NCBI RefSeq assembly: GCF_024298925.1
Contig: NZ_CP101283.1
Coordinates: 1,178,001-1,242,000, forward strand
Length of the DNA stretch: 64,000 nt
From: Phenylobacterium sp. LH3H17
GTDB taxonomy: Bacteria > Pseudomonadota > Alphaproteobacteria > Caulobacterales > Caulobacteraceae
Reading direction: 5' to 3'
Shown here in pieces: positions 1 through 9,641 of the stretch. The notes beneath the pieces are model-generated. The model saw nothing but the letters and a program-made list of their open reading frames with translations. It searched no databases and was not told where the DNA came from. A program made the translations under genes and the position numbers. Position 1 is the first letter of the stretch. The number at the start of each line of letters is the position of its first letter.

Positions 1-1025
1 TTTCGGGCGATCAGGATGGCGTTCTCAGGCAGCTCCCGGGCCGAGTGGGCGTCGCCTGACAGGTGGCGCAGCAGCCGGTCGGCCAGATCCTCGAAATCGT
101 GCAGCCGTTCGCGCAGATAAGGGTCGCGGGCCTGGCCGAGGCGCGCGCGGTGCTCGGAACGCACCCGCTCCACCGCCGCCTCGGCGGTTAGGCCGTTGCG
201 CACTGCGTCCTCCAGGCCGCGGTTCCAGCCGCGGTCGTGGGCGAACATCCGGTAGGTGTCGAGCACCTCATATGAGACGTCGGCCAGCAGGCCGTGCTGG
301 CCGTCCAGCATCTCGTCGATCTGGGCCTGCAGGCTGGCGATGGCGGTGTTGAGCCGCGCCTCCTCGGCGACCACGTCGTCGGCCAGCAATTGCGAAGGCG
401 CCACCGGCGGCTCGTGCAGGACCGCCACGCCCAGCGCCAGGCCGTCGGCGAACTTGGCGCCTTTCAGCCGCTCGGGCTTGTGCGGGGCGAGTTCGACGCC
501 CTTCAGCTCGCCCTCGGAGATCAGCTCCCCGCCGGCCACCATCTCGGCCAGGACCATGGCGACGATCTGCAGGTCCTCGACCTCGTCGTCGACATAGACC
601 CGCTCGGTGCGGTTCTGGACCACCAGCACGCCGATGGCTCGGCCGCCGCGCAGCAGCGGCACGCCCAGGAAGGCGTGGAACGGGTCCTCGCCGGTCTCCG
701 GACGGTATGAGAAGGCCGGATGGTTCGGGGCGTCAGACAGGTTGAGTGGCCGGCCCAGGCGCATGATCTCGCCGACCAGGCCCTCGCCGGTCTTCAGGCG
801 CGTGACGTGGACGGCCTCCGGATCCAGGCCTTCGGTGGCGAACAGCTCGATGTCGCCGGCCGCGCGGCGCATGTAGAGCGAGCAGACCTCGGCCACCATT
901 GAGCGGGCGATGATCCGCACGACCATGTCGAGGCGCACCTGCGCGGGCCCGCCCGACGCCAGAGCCTCGCGGATCTGACGCAGCAGGCTCCGCTGCCCCC
1001 GTATGGCGACGCCCTGCAAGGCCAT
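1..1025 (-). CDS. ptsP: PtsP, phosphoenolpyruvate-protein phosphotransferase (5' part only)
   Basis: The reverse strand is open from an ATG at 1025 to the window edge, about 341 residues with no stop. The N-terminal ~170 residues look like a GAF domain (cores such as LKTGEGLVGEI and FLGVPLLRGGRAIGVLVVQ), and the rest reads as the PEP-utiliser N-terminal domain (DTYRMFAHDRGW, LTAEAAVERV). This order is that of PtsP, enzyme I of the nitrogen-related phosphotransferase system, which passes phosphate from phosphoenolpyruvate to NPr in the cytoplasm. The catalytic His and the PEP-binding barrel lie off the window. In many alphaproteobacteria ptsP directly follows lysC (family knowledge); here a 7 kb block separates them. 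Confidence 0.9.
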   Translation of the reverse strand, partial: MALQGVAIRGQRSLLRQIREALASGGPAQVRLDMVVRIIARSMVAEVCSLYMRRAAGDIELFATEGLDPEAVHVTRLKTGEGLVGEIMRLGRPLNLSDAPNHPAFSYRPETGEDPFHAFLGVPLLRGGRAIGVLVVQNRTERVYVDDEVEDLQIVAMVLAEMVAGGELISEGELKGVELAPHKPERLKGAKFADGLALGVAVLHEPPVAPSQLLADDVVAEEARLNTAIASLQAQIDEMLDGQHGLLADVSYEVLDTYRMFAHDRGWNRGLEDAVRNGLTAEAAVERVRSEHRARLGQARDPYLRERLHDFEDLADRLLRHLSGDAHSARELPENAILIAR

Positions 1026-1103
1026 CGACCGTTTCTCTCCCTCGTTCAGTCCGCTCCTAGCAGCTTTGGATGTCGGAACGGAGATGGAAAAGCGGTCCTG
1101 GCG

Positions 1104-1379
1104 TCAACGTGAGACGCGACCGAGCAGTTCGATCAGCTCACCGGCCTTTTTGCGCTGTTCCTGGACATCGCCGCTGATGATGGCCCCTTCGATGCAGTGA
1201 TTGAGGTGGTCCTTCAGCATTTCGGCCTCCACCCGCGACAGGGCGGCCCGCACCGCCTGCAGCTGGGTGAGGATGTCGATGCAGTAGCGATCCTCCTCGA
1301 CCATGCGCGCGATCCCGCGCACCTGGCCCTCGACCCGGCTCAGCCGGTTGAGCAGTTTGGGCTTGTCGTCGCGCTTCAT
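1104..1379 (-). CDS. csoR: CsoR/RcnR-family copper-sensing repressor
   Basis: The 91-residue all-helical protein is the usual length for the CsoR/RcnR (DUF156) family. The Cu(I)-binding triad of CsoR is present with exact spacing: Cys33 (in RYCIDIL), His58 and Cys62 (in KDHLNHC), that is 25 and 4 residues apart as in characterised CsoR. The N-terminal LNRLSRVEGQVRGI segment is the family signature. CsoR binds operator DNA without metal and lets go when it binds Cu(I). The gene is divergent from the copper P-type ATPase, and the 108-bp gap between the two contains two G/C-tract dyads, so repression of both is likely. A nickel- or formaldehyde-sensing relative is less likely given the C-H-C pattern. 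Confidence 0.9.
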   Translation of the reverse strand: MKRDDKPKLLNRLSRVEGQVRGIARMVEEDRYCIDILTQLQAVRAALSRVEAEMLKDHLNHCIEGAIISGDVQEQRKKAGELIELLGRVSR

Positions 1380-1402
1380 CCGAATGTCCTCTCGCCCTGG
1401 GA

Positions 1403-1449
1403 AATTATACCCTCACGGGGTAATTGCAATATGCCCCATGGGGGTATAT
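1403..1449. promoter_or_regulatory. Probable CsoR operator: two G/C-tract dyads
   Basis: Two dyads sit side by side in the csoR/copA gap. The first (about 1404-1425) has the arms ATTATACCC and GGGGTAATT. The second (1429-1449) is centred on the perfect palindrome CCCCATGGGG flanked by ATATG and GTATAT. TACCC/GGGTA arms around G-tracts are the known style of CsoR operators. Position between divergent csoR and the copper ATPase supports control of both genes. Seen: the dyads. Inferred: the binding protein. Confidence 0.65.
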
Positions 1450-1487
1450 GTGTCTAATCGAAATCGAGACTGAGCGGAGGTTGCGCC

Positions 1488-3809
1488 ATGTCGCATCATC
1501 ATCATCACGGCCACGACCACGATGCCGGCGGTCATGCCGCGCACCTGGCCATCGATCCGGTCTGCGGCATGAGCGTCGACACCACGGCCGGCAAGCCGTC
1601 CGCCGAGCACGACGGCGCCACCTTCCACTTCTGCTCCACCGGGTGCAGGACCAAGTTCACCGCCGATCCTGATCGCTACCTGTCGCCGCGCGAGCCCGAT
1701 CCGCCGGCGCCTCCCGGGACCATCTACACCTGCCCCATGCATCCCGAGATCCGCCAGGAGGGGCCGGGCGCCTGCCCGATCTGCGGCATGGCCCTGGAGC
1801 CCGAGGTGTTCTCGGCCGAGGCCGGGCCCAATCCGGAGATCGTCGACTTCAGCCGCCGGTTCTGGGTGGGCCTGGCGCTGACCGCGCCGCTGTTCGCGCT
1901 GGAGATGGCAGGCCACCTGGGTCTTTCCCTGCCGATCCCGCATGACTGGGGCCCATGGCTGCAGTTCCTGCTCGGTACGCCCGTCGTGTTGTGGGCCGGG
2001 GCGCCGTTCTTCGCCCGCGGCTGGGCCTCCGTGCTCAGCCGCAACCTCAACATGTTCACCCTGATCGCGCTTGGAACCGGGGTCGCCTGGTCGTTCAGCA
2101 CCCTGGCCCTGCTTGCGCCGGGCCTGGTCCCGGCCGCCTTCCGCGACGCTCATGGGACGCCGCCGCTCTATTTCGAGGCCGCCGCGGTGATCGTGGTCCT
2201 GGTGCTGATGGGTCAGCTGCTGGAGCTGCGGGCCCGCGAGCGGACATCGGACGCCCTGCGCGCCCTGATGGACCTGGCGCCCAGGACCGCTCTCCGCGTC
2301 CGCGACGGACGGGACGAGGAGGTCGAGGTGGGCGACATCCATCCCGGCGACCTGCTGCGGGTCCGTCCGGGCGAAAAGATCCCGGTGGACGGCGTGGTGG
2401 TCGAGGGCCGCGCGGCGGTCGACGAGAGCCTGATAACGGGCGAATCCATGCCGGTGACCAAGGCGTCAGGCGATCCCGTCACCGCCGGCGCCGTCAACAC
2501 CACCGGCGGCTTCGTCATGCGCGCCGAGCGGGTCGGCGCCGAGACCGTGCTGGCCCAGATCGTCCAGATGGTGGCCGCCGCCCAGCGTAGCCGCGCGCCG
2601 ATCCAGCGTCTGGCCGACCGGGTCTCCGGGTGGTTCGTGCCCGTCGTCGTCGCCGTGGCGGCGCTTGCCTTCGCCGCCTGGGCCATGATCGGGCCGGAGC
2701 CGCGCCTCGCCTACGCCCTGGTCGCCGCCGTCTCGGTGCTGATCATCGCCTGTCCCTGCGCGCTCGGCCTGGCGACGCCGATCTCGATCATGGTGGGTGT
2801 CGGGCGCGGCGCGCGCTCGGGCGTGCTGATCAAGGACGCCGAGGCCCTGGAACGGCTGGAAAAGGTCGACACCCTGGTGGTGGACAAGACCGGCACCCTC
2901 ACCGAGGGGCGGCCCAAGGTCACCGCCATCCGGCCCGAGCCGGGCTTCGAAGAGGCCGAACTGCTACGGCTGGCCGCCAGCCTGGAGCGCTCCAGCGAAC
3001 ACCCGCTGGCCCGGGCCATCGTCGCCGCGGCGGAGGGGGTCCAATTGTCGGAGGCAAGCGCGTTCGACTCGCCCGTCGGCAAGGGCGTGCTCGGGCGCGT
3101 CGACGGGCGTGAGGTGCTCATCGGCAGCGCGGCCTTCCTGGGCGAACGGGGCATCGTCGCCGCCGCGCCGCACGCCGACGCCCTGCGGGCCGAAGGCGCC
3201 ACCGTGGTTCTCGTGGGCGTCGATGGGCGTTTCGCCGGGCTGATCGCGATCGCCGATCCGATCAAGAGTTCGGCGGCGGCGGCTATCGCCGCCCTGCACG
3301 CGCGGGGCGTGCGGATTGTCATGCTGACGGGTGACAACGCCGTCACCGCCCGCGCCGTGGCCGCCAAGCTCGGCATCGACGACGTACAGGCCGAGGTCTC
3401 GCCCGGGGACAAGGCCGAAGCGGTTCGGAAGCTGAAGGCCGAGGGCCGCGTGGTCGCCATGGCCGGCGACGGGGTGAACGACGCCCCGGCGCTCGCCGTC
3501 GCCGACGTGGGAGTGGCCATGGGCGCCGGGGCCGACGTGGCCAAGGAGAGCGCCGGGGTCACCCTGCTGAGCGGCGACCTCGCCGGCCTGGACCGCGCCA
3601 TCCGGTTGTCGCGCGCGACCATGGGCAATATCCGCCAGAACCTGGTCTTCGCCTTCGCCTACAACCTGGCGGGCGTGCCCGTGGCGGCGGGCCTGCTCTA
3701 CCCGACCTTCGGCCTGCTGCTCTCGCCGGCCATCGCGGCCCTGGCCATGTCGCTGTCCTCGGTGAGCGTGGTGGGCAACGCCCTGCGGCTGCGCGCCCTG
3801 AAGCTCTAG
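1488..3809 (+). CDS. copA: Copper-exporting P1B-type ATPase with YHS and heavy-metal-binding N-terminus
   Basis: The 773-residue protein pumps copper out of the cytoplasm at the cost of ATP. The N-terminus is His-rich, followed by a YHS-type domain (residues ~24-65, VCGMSV...FCSTGC) and a second Cys/Met metal-binding motif (~80-103, YTCPMHPEI and CPICGMAL). The P1B core follows: transmembrane CPC at 422-424, the phosphorylation motif DKTGTLT starting at Asp466, and the GDGVNDAPA hinge. There is no classical GMTCxxC domain; this YHS plus CPMHP arrangement is known from SilP/CopA-like pumps. A GGAGG lies just upstream of the ATG. It is divergent from csoR, so copper induction is expected. Silver export is an alternative that sequence cannot exclude. 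Confidence 0.93.
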   Translation: MSHHHHHGHDHDAGGHAAHLAIDPVCGMSVDTTAGKPSAEHDGATFHFCSTGCRTKFTADPDRYLSPREPDPPAPPGTIYTCPMHPEIRQEGPGACPICGMALEPEVFSAEAGPNPEIVDFSRRFWVGLALTAPLFALEMAGHLGLSLPIPHDWGPWLQFLLGTPVVLWAGAPFFARGWASVLSRNLNMFTLIALGTGVAWSFSTLALLAPGLVPAAFRDAHGTPPLYFEAAAVIVVLVLMGQLLELRARERTSDALRALMDLAPRTALRVRDGRDEEVEVGDIHPGDLLRVRPGEKIPVDGVVVEGRAAVDESLITGESMPVTKASGDPVTAGAVNTTGGFVMRAERVGAETVLAQIVQMVAAAQRSRAPIQRLADRVSGWFVPVVVAVAALAFAAWAMIGPEPRLAYALVAAVSVLIIACPCALGLATPISIMVGVGRGARSGVLIKDAEALERLEKVDTLVVDKTGTLTEGRPKVTAIRPEPGFEEAELLRLAASLERSSEHPLARAIVAAAEGVQLSEASAFDSPVGKGVLGRVDGREVLIGSAAFLGERGIVAAAPHADALRAEGATVVLVGVDGRFAGLIAIADPIKSSAAAAIAALHARGVRIVMLTGDNAVTARAVAAKLGIDDVQAEVSPGDKAEAVRKLKAEGRVVAMAGDGVNDAPALAVADVGVAMGAGADVAKESAGVTLLSGDLAGLDRAIRLSRATMGNIRQNLVFAFAYNLAGVPVAAGLLYPTFGLLLSPAIAALAMSLSSVSVVGNALRLRALKL

Positions 3810-3872
3810 CGCCGCGGTCCGCGCCCACCCATAGTCGCGCCCCAAAGACAGGAAGCGTCTGGGGAGGCGACG

Positions 3873-5597
3873 ATGCGGAAGACCTGGCTGCCGTTCGCGG
3901 TGGGCGTTTTGCTGATCCTGGCCGGATCGCTGCTCGCCCACACGATCCAGACCTCCGGCGGCGTGACCGTGGAGGACGTCCGCTTCCCGGGCGACAAGGG
4001 CACGACCCTCTCGGCCCTGGTCTACACCCCGCCGGGCGCCAGCGCGGCCAGGCCGGCGCCGGCCGTGCTGGTCGGCCACGGCTATATCAACACCCGCGAG
4101 ATGCAGTCGGCGTTCGCCATCGAGCTGGCCCGGCGCGGCTTCGTGGTCCTGGCCATGGACCAGTCCGGCCACGGTTATTCCACCGGCATCGTGGGGACCA
4201 ACGACTTCGGCGGCCCCGCGGCCCTGCGCTACCTCAAGAGCCTGCCCCAGGTGGACAAGGCTAATATCGGCCTGGAGGGCCACAGCCTGGGCGGCGGCCC
4301 AGTGGTCGGCGCGGCGGCCTCGGACCCCGACGGCTATAGGTCGGCCGTCCTGGAGGGCTCGACTCCGGCGATCGGGGCGGTGTTCGGCGGCCAGGCCAAG
4401 GTCGACCTGCGCAACCTCGCCCTGGTGTTCGGCGGCTATGACGAGTTCGCCCAGCTGATGTGGCAGGTCGAGAAGGGCTCCGACGTTGAGAATTCCAAGG
4501 CCCTGCAGGCCTTGTTCGGAGCCACGGCTCCGGTGGTCGAGGGCAGGATCTATGGCGATCTCGGCGCGGGCACGGCCAGGGTGCTGCACAATCCGGCCAT
4601 CACCCATCCCTGGGAGCATTTCTCCATCGCGGGCGTGGCGCCGGCGGTCGACTGGTTCCAGCAGACCCTCGACGGCGAGGCCAATCCCCTGCCGCCGACC
4701 CAGCAGATCTGGATCTGGAAGGAGGTCGGCACCCTGGTCGCCTTCGCGGGCCTCGTGGTCCTGATGCTGGGGACGTTCCAGGTGCTGCTGGCCGCCCCGT
4801 GGCTCTCGAGCCTCGCTCGTCCGGCCGCGCCGGCCAGCGAAGGCCGCGACCGCCGCTGGTGGCTGGCCTTCGTGCTGACCGCGGCGATCCCGGCGATCAC
4901 CTTCTTCCCGTTGATGAAGCTCGGCCAGCTGTTCTTCCCGATGGCTGGCTTCCCGCAGTGGATCACCAACCAGCTGCTGGTCTGGGCCCTGGCCAACGCC
5001 GCGATCACCCTGCTGGTCGGCCTGGTGTTCAAGGCCCCCAAGCCCTCCTTCACCACACATTGGCTGAAGAGCGCCGCCATCGCCGTGGCGACGGTGGCGG
5101 TCGGCTACGCCTCCTTGGCCCTGGTCGACCTGCTCTGGCACGTCGACTTCCGGTTCTGGGTGCTGGGCCTGAAGCCGCTGGACGGACTGCACCTCAGCTA
5201 TGCGCTCGCCTATCTGCCGCTGTGGACCGCCTTCTTCCTGGTCGCTACGCGGTCCTTGCACGCCAACCTGGGGCGGAAGGGCGAGGGGCGGGGCCAGTAC
5301 CTGTTCGCCGCGCTCGCCATGTGCCTGGGCTTCGTCGTCCTGCTGAGCATCCAGTACGCCAGCCTGCTCGCCACCGGCGTCCTGGCCATGGCCGAACCGC
5401 TGAACACCATCATCGGCATCCAGTTCGTGCCGCTGCTGGCCATAGTCGGGGTGATCGCGGTCTTCACCTACCGGCGGACCAATTCCTACGTGCCCGGCGC
5501 CCTGATCTGCGCCCTGTTCATTACCTGGTACGTGGTCTCGGGCACGGCCACCCACTGGTCGCCGGACTTCCAGCTGCCGATCCCGGGGCGCGGCTAG
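3873..5597 (+). CDS. Membrane-bound alpha/beta hydrolase with multi-spanning C-terminus
   Basis: The 574-residue protein starts with a signal anchor (residues ~6-24), then an alpha/beta-hydrolase domain with the oxyanion segment VGHGYIN and the nucleophile elbow GHSLGGG, where Ser is the likely nucleophile. After about residue 280 it has roughly seven hydrophobic segments to the C-terminus. The hydrolase half resembles dienelactone hydrolase or acetyl-xylan esterase families; the membrane half I do not recognise. Substrate is unknown. It follows the copper ATPase by 63 bp on the same strand and could be co-transcribed, though no copper link is visible. The stop codon overlaps that of the convergent acetyltransferase (shared CTAG). 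Confidence 0.7.
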   Translation: MRKTWLPFAVGVLLILAGSLLAHTIQTSGGVTVEDVRFPGDKGTTLSALVYTPPGASAARPAPAVLVGHGYINTREMQSAFAIELARRGFVVLAMDQSGHGYSTGIVGTNDFGGPAALRYLKSLPQVDKANIGLEGHSLGGGPVVGAAASDPDGYRSAVLEGSTPAIGAVFGGQAKVDLRNLALVFGGYDEFAQLMWQVEKGSDVENSKALQALFGATAPVVEGRIYGDLGAGTARVLHNPAITHPWEHFSIAGVAPAVDWFQQTLDGEANPLPPTQQIWIWKEVGTLVAFAGLVVLMLGTFQVLLAAPWLSSLARPAAPASEGRDRRWWLAFVLTAAIPAITFFPLMKLGQLFFPMAGFPQWITNQLLVWALANAAITLLVGLVFKAPKPSFTTHWLKSAAIAVATVAVGYASLALVDLLWHVDFRFWVLGLKPLDGLHLSYALAYLPLWTAFFLVATRSLHANLGRKGEGRGQYLFAALAMCLGFVVLLSIQYASLLATGVLAMAEPLNTIIGIQFVPLLAIVGVIAVFTYRRTNSYVPGALICALFITWYVVSGTATHWSPDFQLPIPGRG

Positions 5598-6139
5598 GGC
5601 CCGGCGACCCGCTTGGCCAGCAGGAGGTCGGGCTTGCCGTAGCCGTTGGCGTCGGGGATCAGCCCGACGGCGACATAGCCGTGCCTGCGATAGAAAAAGA
5701 ACGGATGGCCGGAGGTGGGCGCGATGGCCGCCAGGGCGGCCAGGGGATCGGGATAGACCTCGGCGCCGAACAGGTTCGTGCCCCCGATCTCGTCGTCCGA
5801 GCCCAGATAGACCGTGAGCTTGCCCATGGCGGCGGCGCGGGCCTCCAGCGCGGTCAGCAGGGCAGATCCCACGCCCCGGCCCTGATGCGCCGGATCAACC
5901 ACCAGCGGGTGCAGTTCCAGGGCCTTCGGATAGCCGTCCACGCCGCCGACGAAGCCGACGACTGCGCCGTCCTCCAGAGCCGCAAGCGCGAAGCGGTCGG
6001 GGTCCTCGAAGAAGGTGGTCACCTCCGTCTCGGCGGCTTGGCCCTGGTAGGCCCCGATCGGAGCGAAGCCCGCGCGCATCACCCCCGCCGCCTGCGCGCG
6101 CTGGTCGTCGGTCAGGGTTGCGAAGTCGACGATGTCCAT
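5594..6139 (-). CDS. GNAT-family N-acetyltransferase
   Basis: The 181-residue protein has the GNAT core: a beta4 strand LHPLVVDPAHQ followed by the acetyl-CoA loop QGRGVGSALL, and a C-terminal FYRRHGY typical of alpha4/beta6. It would transfer an acetyl group from acetyl-CoA to an unknown amine. I chose the ATG at 6139 because the frame upstream of it is only the shadow of the overlapping regulator gene; with this start the two genes overlap by 28 bp, which suggests translational coupling. The longer reading to 6760 has proline/arginine-rich shadow sequence and no domain. Regulator and acetyltransferase probably form one operon divergent from the MFS exporter. Confidence 0.8.
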   Translation of the reverse strand: MDIVDFATLTDDQRAQAAGVMRAGFAPIGAYQGQAAETEVTTFFEDPDRFALAALEDGAVVGFVGGVDGYPKALELHPLVVDPAHQGRGVGSALLTALEARAAAMGKLTVYLGSDDEIGGTNLFGAEVYPDPLAALAAIAPTSGHPFFFYRRHGYVAVGLIPDANGYGKPDLLLAKRVAGP

Positions 6140-6753
6140 GGGGTCACGACACAGGCGCAGCGCCGCGCCCCCGCCAGGATGTGCTCGGCCCGTTCGACCT
6201 TGGCCGGAGCCAGCATCGTCTGGAACAGGGCCAGCTCCGAGCGGCAGAAACCCTGGCAGGCGCTGGCCGCCGCGCAGATCGGACAATGGTTCTCGATCAG
6301 CAGGTAGGCGCCGTCCTCGCGCCGGCTCCATTCGGCCATGTAGCCCTCCGCCGCGCGGATCTCTGCCAGGCGATCCAGGCGGTCTTCGAGGGCGACCGCG
6401 CCGCCCAGAGCCTTGCGATAGTCCACCTCGGTGGCCGCCTCTCGGCGCTTGATAAGCCGGTCCAGGCCCGCGTCGCCGAATTCGCCGCGTACCGCCTCGA
6501 TCAGCTCGACGGTCATCTGGGCGTGGGTGTCCGGGAAGCGCTGGTTTCCCAGTGCCGTCAATGACCAGGAGCGGCGGGGCCGGCCCACCCCCATGCGCTC
6601 GGTGACATGCTCCACCAGGCCTTCGGCGGCCAGGCGTTCCAGCTGCTGGCGCGCGGCCTGGCGTGTCACGGCGACGGCCGACGCCACGTCCTTGGTCTGG
6701 ACAGGCCCCTTGGTCTTGAGCTGCAACAGGATCTGGTCGGATGTCGTGTGCAT
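6112..6753 (-). CDS. SufR/COG2345-type winged-helix regulator with Cys-rich C-terminus
   Basis: The 213-residue protein has an N-terminal winged helix-turn-helix (about residues 5-70, with VTRQAARQQLERL as recognition region) and a C-terminal Cys cluster (NHCPIC, SACQGFC and RRCACVV). This layout is that of the SufR-like/COG2345 family, in which conserved cysteines bind an iron-sulfur cluster or metal and tune DNA binding. The ATG at 6753 is preferred over a TTG seven codons upstream because it starts directly before the helix-turn-helix and lies in a symmetrical repeat with the start of the divergent transporter. It likely controls that transporter; the signal is unknown. Confidence 0.75.
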   Translation of the reverse strand: MHTTSDQILLQLKTKGPVQTKDVASAVAVTRQAARQQLERLAAEGLVEHVTERMGVGRPRRSWSLTALGNQRFPDTHAQMTVELIEAVRGEFGDAGLDRLIKRREAATEVDYRKALGGAVALEDRLDRLAEIRAAEGYMAEWSRREDGAYLLIENHCPICAAASACQGFCRSELALFQTMLAPAKVERAEHILAGARRCACVVTPWTSSTSQP

Positions 6754-6826
6754 TTGACAATCAATACATTGCAAAATTTGCGGGTCGGGTCTACCTCGGA
6801 TTTGTAAACTCGGAGCTTGTCAAATG
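6751..6826. promoter_or_regulatory. Divergent promoter region bounded by a perfect inverted repeat
   Basis: The sequence CATTTGACAA (6751-6760) is mirrored exactly by TTGTCAAATG (6817-6826), and the start codons of both divergent genes lie in these arms. A/T-rich words TTGCAAAA and TTTGTAAA lie between. The arrangement suggests an operator for the Cys-rich regulator that could block both genes at once. That role is inferred from position only. Confidence 0.5.
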
Positions 6827-8218
6827 ACGGGAGGGGCGCGGACGGACGGAAGCTGGGCCGATGTGCTGGGCGACGGCCGTCTGCCGCGCTTCGTCCTGAT
6901 CTGCCTGGGCGTCTGGATCAGCGCCGCCGACTCCCTGGTCACCGCCACCATCATGCCCAGCGTCGGCGCCGACCTGGGCGGCTATGCCTATTTCGGCTGG
7001 GCGACCGCGGGCTTCCTGCTGGGCTCGGTGCTGGCCGGCGCCAGTTCCGGCCTGCTGGCCCTGCGCTTCGGCCTGCGCAGGGCCACGGCCGCCGCGGCCC
7101 TGCTCTACGCGGTGGGCTGCGCCCTGAGCGCGGCGGGACCCGACATCGCCAGCTTCCTGTTCGGCCGGGTGCTGCAAGGGCTGGGCGGCGGCTGGGTGGT
7201 GGGCTTCTGTTCCGTCGCCATCGGCCTGATGTTCCCCGACCGCCTGCTGCCGCGGGTCTACGCCGCCGTCACAGGCATCTGGGGGATCGCCAGCCTGCTC
7301 GGCCCGCTTATCGGGGGGCTATTCGCCGACCTGGACGCCTGGCGCTGGGTGTTCTGGCTGTTCGCGCTCCAGGCCCTGGGCGTGGCCTGGGCCGCCTGGG
7401 CCCTGCTGCCGGTTGACGGCAAGGCGGGCGACAGCCGCGTGGCCTGGCCGCAGCTTGGCCTGATCGCCGCCGGGGTGGTCGCCATCGGCCTGGCCGACAT
7501 CGTCCACGACTTCGCCCGGTCCATCGGCCTGACGGCCCTGGGCGTCGGCCTGCTGATCGCCATGGTCGCCCTGGACGGCCGGGCGGCCGTGCGCCTGCTG
7601 CCCAAGGGATCGGGTGACTTGCGGACCATCGCCGGGTCGGGTTTCGCCGCCATGTTCCTGCTGACGGCGGCCTCCATGGGGTTCTCGATCTACGGCCCCG
7701 CGATCCTGCAGACCCTGGCGGGGCTATCGGCCCTGGGCGCCGGCTACATCATCGCCATCGAGGCCCTGGCCTGGACGGTGCTGGGCCTCGCCGTGGCCCA
7801 CCTGACCGGACCCTGGCCCCGGCGGATGATCCGGGCCGGCGCGGTCATGGCGACCCTGGGCGTCATCGGCAGCGCCCTGGTCTTTCCTGGGGCCTCGGTT
7901 CCCGGGGTCGTGCTGGCCGGCGTGTTCCTGGGCGGCGGGTTCGGCCTGTCCTGGGCGTTCATGAGCCAGCGGCTGCTGGCCAGCCTGCCCGAGGGCGACG
8001 AGCGTGCCATCGGCGCCGCGGCCATGACCACAGTGCGCCTGACCGGCTCGGCGGTGGGGGCGGCGGCCTCCGCGGCGGTGGCCAACCTGGTCGGGTTCTC
8101 GGCGGGGCTGAGCGACGTCACGGCGCAGGCGGCCGGCTACTGGGTGTTCGTGACCGTCGCGCCCGTCTCGATCCTGGGCGTCTGGGCCGCCTGGCGGCTC
8201 AGCGCGGACCGTCCCTAG
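6824..8218 (+). CDS. MFS efflux transporter
   Basis: The 464-residue protein is almost entirely hydrophobic helices, with about 12-14 predicted spans. The first loop carries a motif-A-like segment ([11 protein letters not shown]) and the fifth helix region has [17 protein letters not shown], which fits motif C of drug:H+ antiporters, so export is more likely than uptake. The WRWVFWLF segment is typical of the DHA2-like branch. It is divergent from the Cys-rich winged-helix regulator, and the small gap makes that protein its probable regulator. The substrate cannot be told. Its stop shares a CTAG with the stop of the convergent lysC. Confidence 0.8.
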   Translation: MTGGARTDGSWADVLGDGRLPRFVLICLGVWISAADSLVTATIMPSVGADLGGYAYFGWATAGFLLGSVLAGASSGLLALRFGLRRATAAAALLYAVGCALSAAGPDIASFLFGRVLQGLGGGWVVGFCSVAIGLMFPDRLLPRVYAAVTGIWGIASLLGPLIGGLFADLDAWRWVFWLFALQALGVAWAAWALLPVDGKAGDSRVAWPQLGLIAAGVVAIGLADIVHDFARSIGLTALGVGLLIAMVALDGRAAVRLLPKGSGDLRTIAGSGFAAMFLLTAASMGFSIYGPAILQTLAGLSALGAGYIIAIEALAWTVLGLAVAHLTGPWPRRMIRAGAVMATLGVIGSALVFPGASVPGVVLAGVFLGGGFGLSWAFMSQRLLASLPEGDERAIGAAAMTTVRLTGSAVGAAASAAVANLVGFSAGLSDVTAQAAGYWVFVTVAPVSILGVWAAWRLSADRP

Positions 8219-9465
8219 AGCTGGTCCAGGCCGAACCCGGCGTGCAGGGCGCGGACGGCCAGCTCGGTATAGGCCGCGTCGATCAGCACGCTGATCTTGA
8301 TCTCGCTGGTGGAGATCACCTGGATGTTCACGCCCTTGTCGGCCAAGGCCTTGAACATGGTCTTGGCGACGCCGGTGTGGCTGCGCATGCCCACCCCGAT
8401 CACCGAGACCTTGGCCACGTCCTCGTTCACCTGCACGTCGTCGAAGCCGATCTTCGGCTGGGCGGCGCGGACGATTTCCACCGCGCGCTGCGCGTCGCGC
8501 TTGCCGACGGTGAATTCCATATTGGCGGTGTCGGCGGTGCGCGCGTGGCTCTGGACGATCATGTCCACGTTCACATTGGCGTCGGCCAGCGCGCCGAAGA
8601 TCTCCGACGACACGCCCGGATGGTCGGGCAGGCCGAAGAGGCTGATCTTCGCCTCGTCGCGGCTATAGGCGACGCCGCTCACGATCCGCTTTTCCATGAT
8701 CTCTTCCTCGTCGCACACGATGGTGCCTTGGCCGGGCGCTTCGCCGGGCTCGACAAAACTGGACAACACCCGCACCGGCACGTTCTGGGCCATGGCGAGT
8801 TCGACGGAGCGGGTCTGCAGCACCTTGGCCCCCAGGGACGCCATCTCCAGCATCTCCTCATAGGAGATCTTGTTGAGCTTGCGGGCCTTGCTCTCGATGC
8901 GCGGGTCGGTGGTGTAGACCCCGTCGACGTCTGTGTAGATGTCGCAGCGGATGGCCTTCACGGCCGCGGCTATGGCCACGGCGCTGGTGTCGGAGCCGCC
9001 GCGGCCGAGTGTGGCGATGCGGCCGTCGCGGGTCACGCCCTGGAAGCCCGCGATCACCGCGATCTCCCCGGCGTCCAGCGCCTTGTCGAGGTTCTCCGAG
9101 GGAATGTCGTCGATGCGGGCGCGACCGTGGGCGTCGTCGGCGATGATCGGGATCTGCCAGCCCATCCACGAACGGGCCGGCAGGCCCATGTTGCGCAGGG
9201 TCATGGCCAGCAGGCCCGCCGTCACCTGTTCGCCCGAGGCGACCACGGTGTCGTATTCGTCGTCGGAGGGCTTCAGGCCCTGGGCCGCGGCGCCGGCGCC
9301 GTCGGTCCAGGCGACCAGTTCGTTGGTCTTGCCGGACATCGCCGAGACCACCACGGCGACCTGGTGCCCGGCCTCGACCTCGGCGGCGACCAGGCGGCCG
9401 ACGCGCCGGATGCGCTCCAGGTCGGCCACGGACGTGCCGCCGAATTTCATCACCAGCCGGGACAG
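8215..9465 (-). CDS. lysC: Aspartate kinase (LysC)
   Basis: Aspartate kinase phosphorylates L-aspartate, the first step towards lysine, threonine and methionine. The kinase domain begins with the substrate motif KFGGTSVAD and includes the [12 protein letters not shown] segment; two ACT domains at the C-terminus (around SRDEAKISL and [14 protein letters not shown]) give feedback inhibition. The start is doubtful. A GTG-ATG pair at 9453-9448 would begin the protein as (M)MKFGG with no good ribosome site. A CTG at 9465 would give the family-typical N-terminus [10 protein letters not shown] and has a GGAG 8 nt upstream. I used the CTG start; the shorter form begins at 9453. Confidence 0.93.
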   Translation of the reverse strand: MSRLVMKFGGTSVADLERIRRVGRLVAAEVEAGHQVAVVVSAMSGKTNELVAWTDGAGAAAQGLKPSDDEYDTVVASGEQVTAGLLAMTLRNMGLPARSWMGWQIPIIADDAHGRARIDDIPSENLDKALDAGEIAVIAGFQGVTRDGRIATLGRGGSDTSAVAIAAAVKAIRCDIYTDVDGVYTTDPRIESKARKLNKISYEEMLEMASLGAKVLQTRSVELAMAQNVPVRVLSSFVEPGEAPGQGTIVCDEEEIMEKRIVSGVAYSRDEAKISLFGLPDHPGVSSEIFGALADANVNVDMIVQSHARTADTANMEFTVGKRDAQRAVEIVRAAQPKIGFDDVQVNEDVAKVSVIGVGMRSHTGVAKTMFKALADKGVNIQVISTSEIKISVLIDAAYTELAVRALHAGFGLDQL

Positions 9466-9641
9466 GGCGAGAGCTCCGCGTGAGGGAAAGGGCTGCGCCT
9501 CATAGCGGCGCGGGCCGCAGGGGGCAATGTCTGCCTTTCACCCAGGTGATAACCGAGCTTTCCGGCAAGATGGCGCCCGCCCGCGAGCCTTCGTCGCTTG
9601 GGGACTAGCGCGCGGCGCCGCGCGGGTGGAAAAGGGCGGTC

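Noticed and set aside
2964..5555. Long reverse-strand frame of 863 codons
   Set aside because: It is antisense to the copper ATPase and membrane hydrolase, is rich in Gly/Arg/Gln/His, and has no domain; a GC-rich shadow frame.
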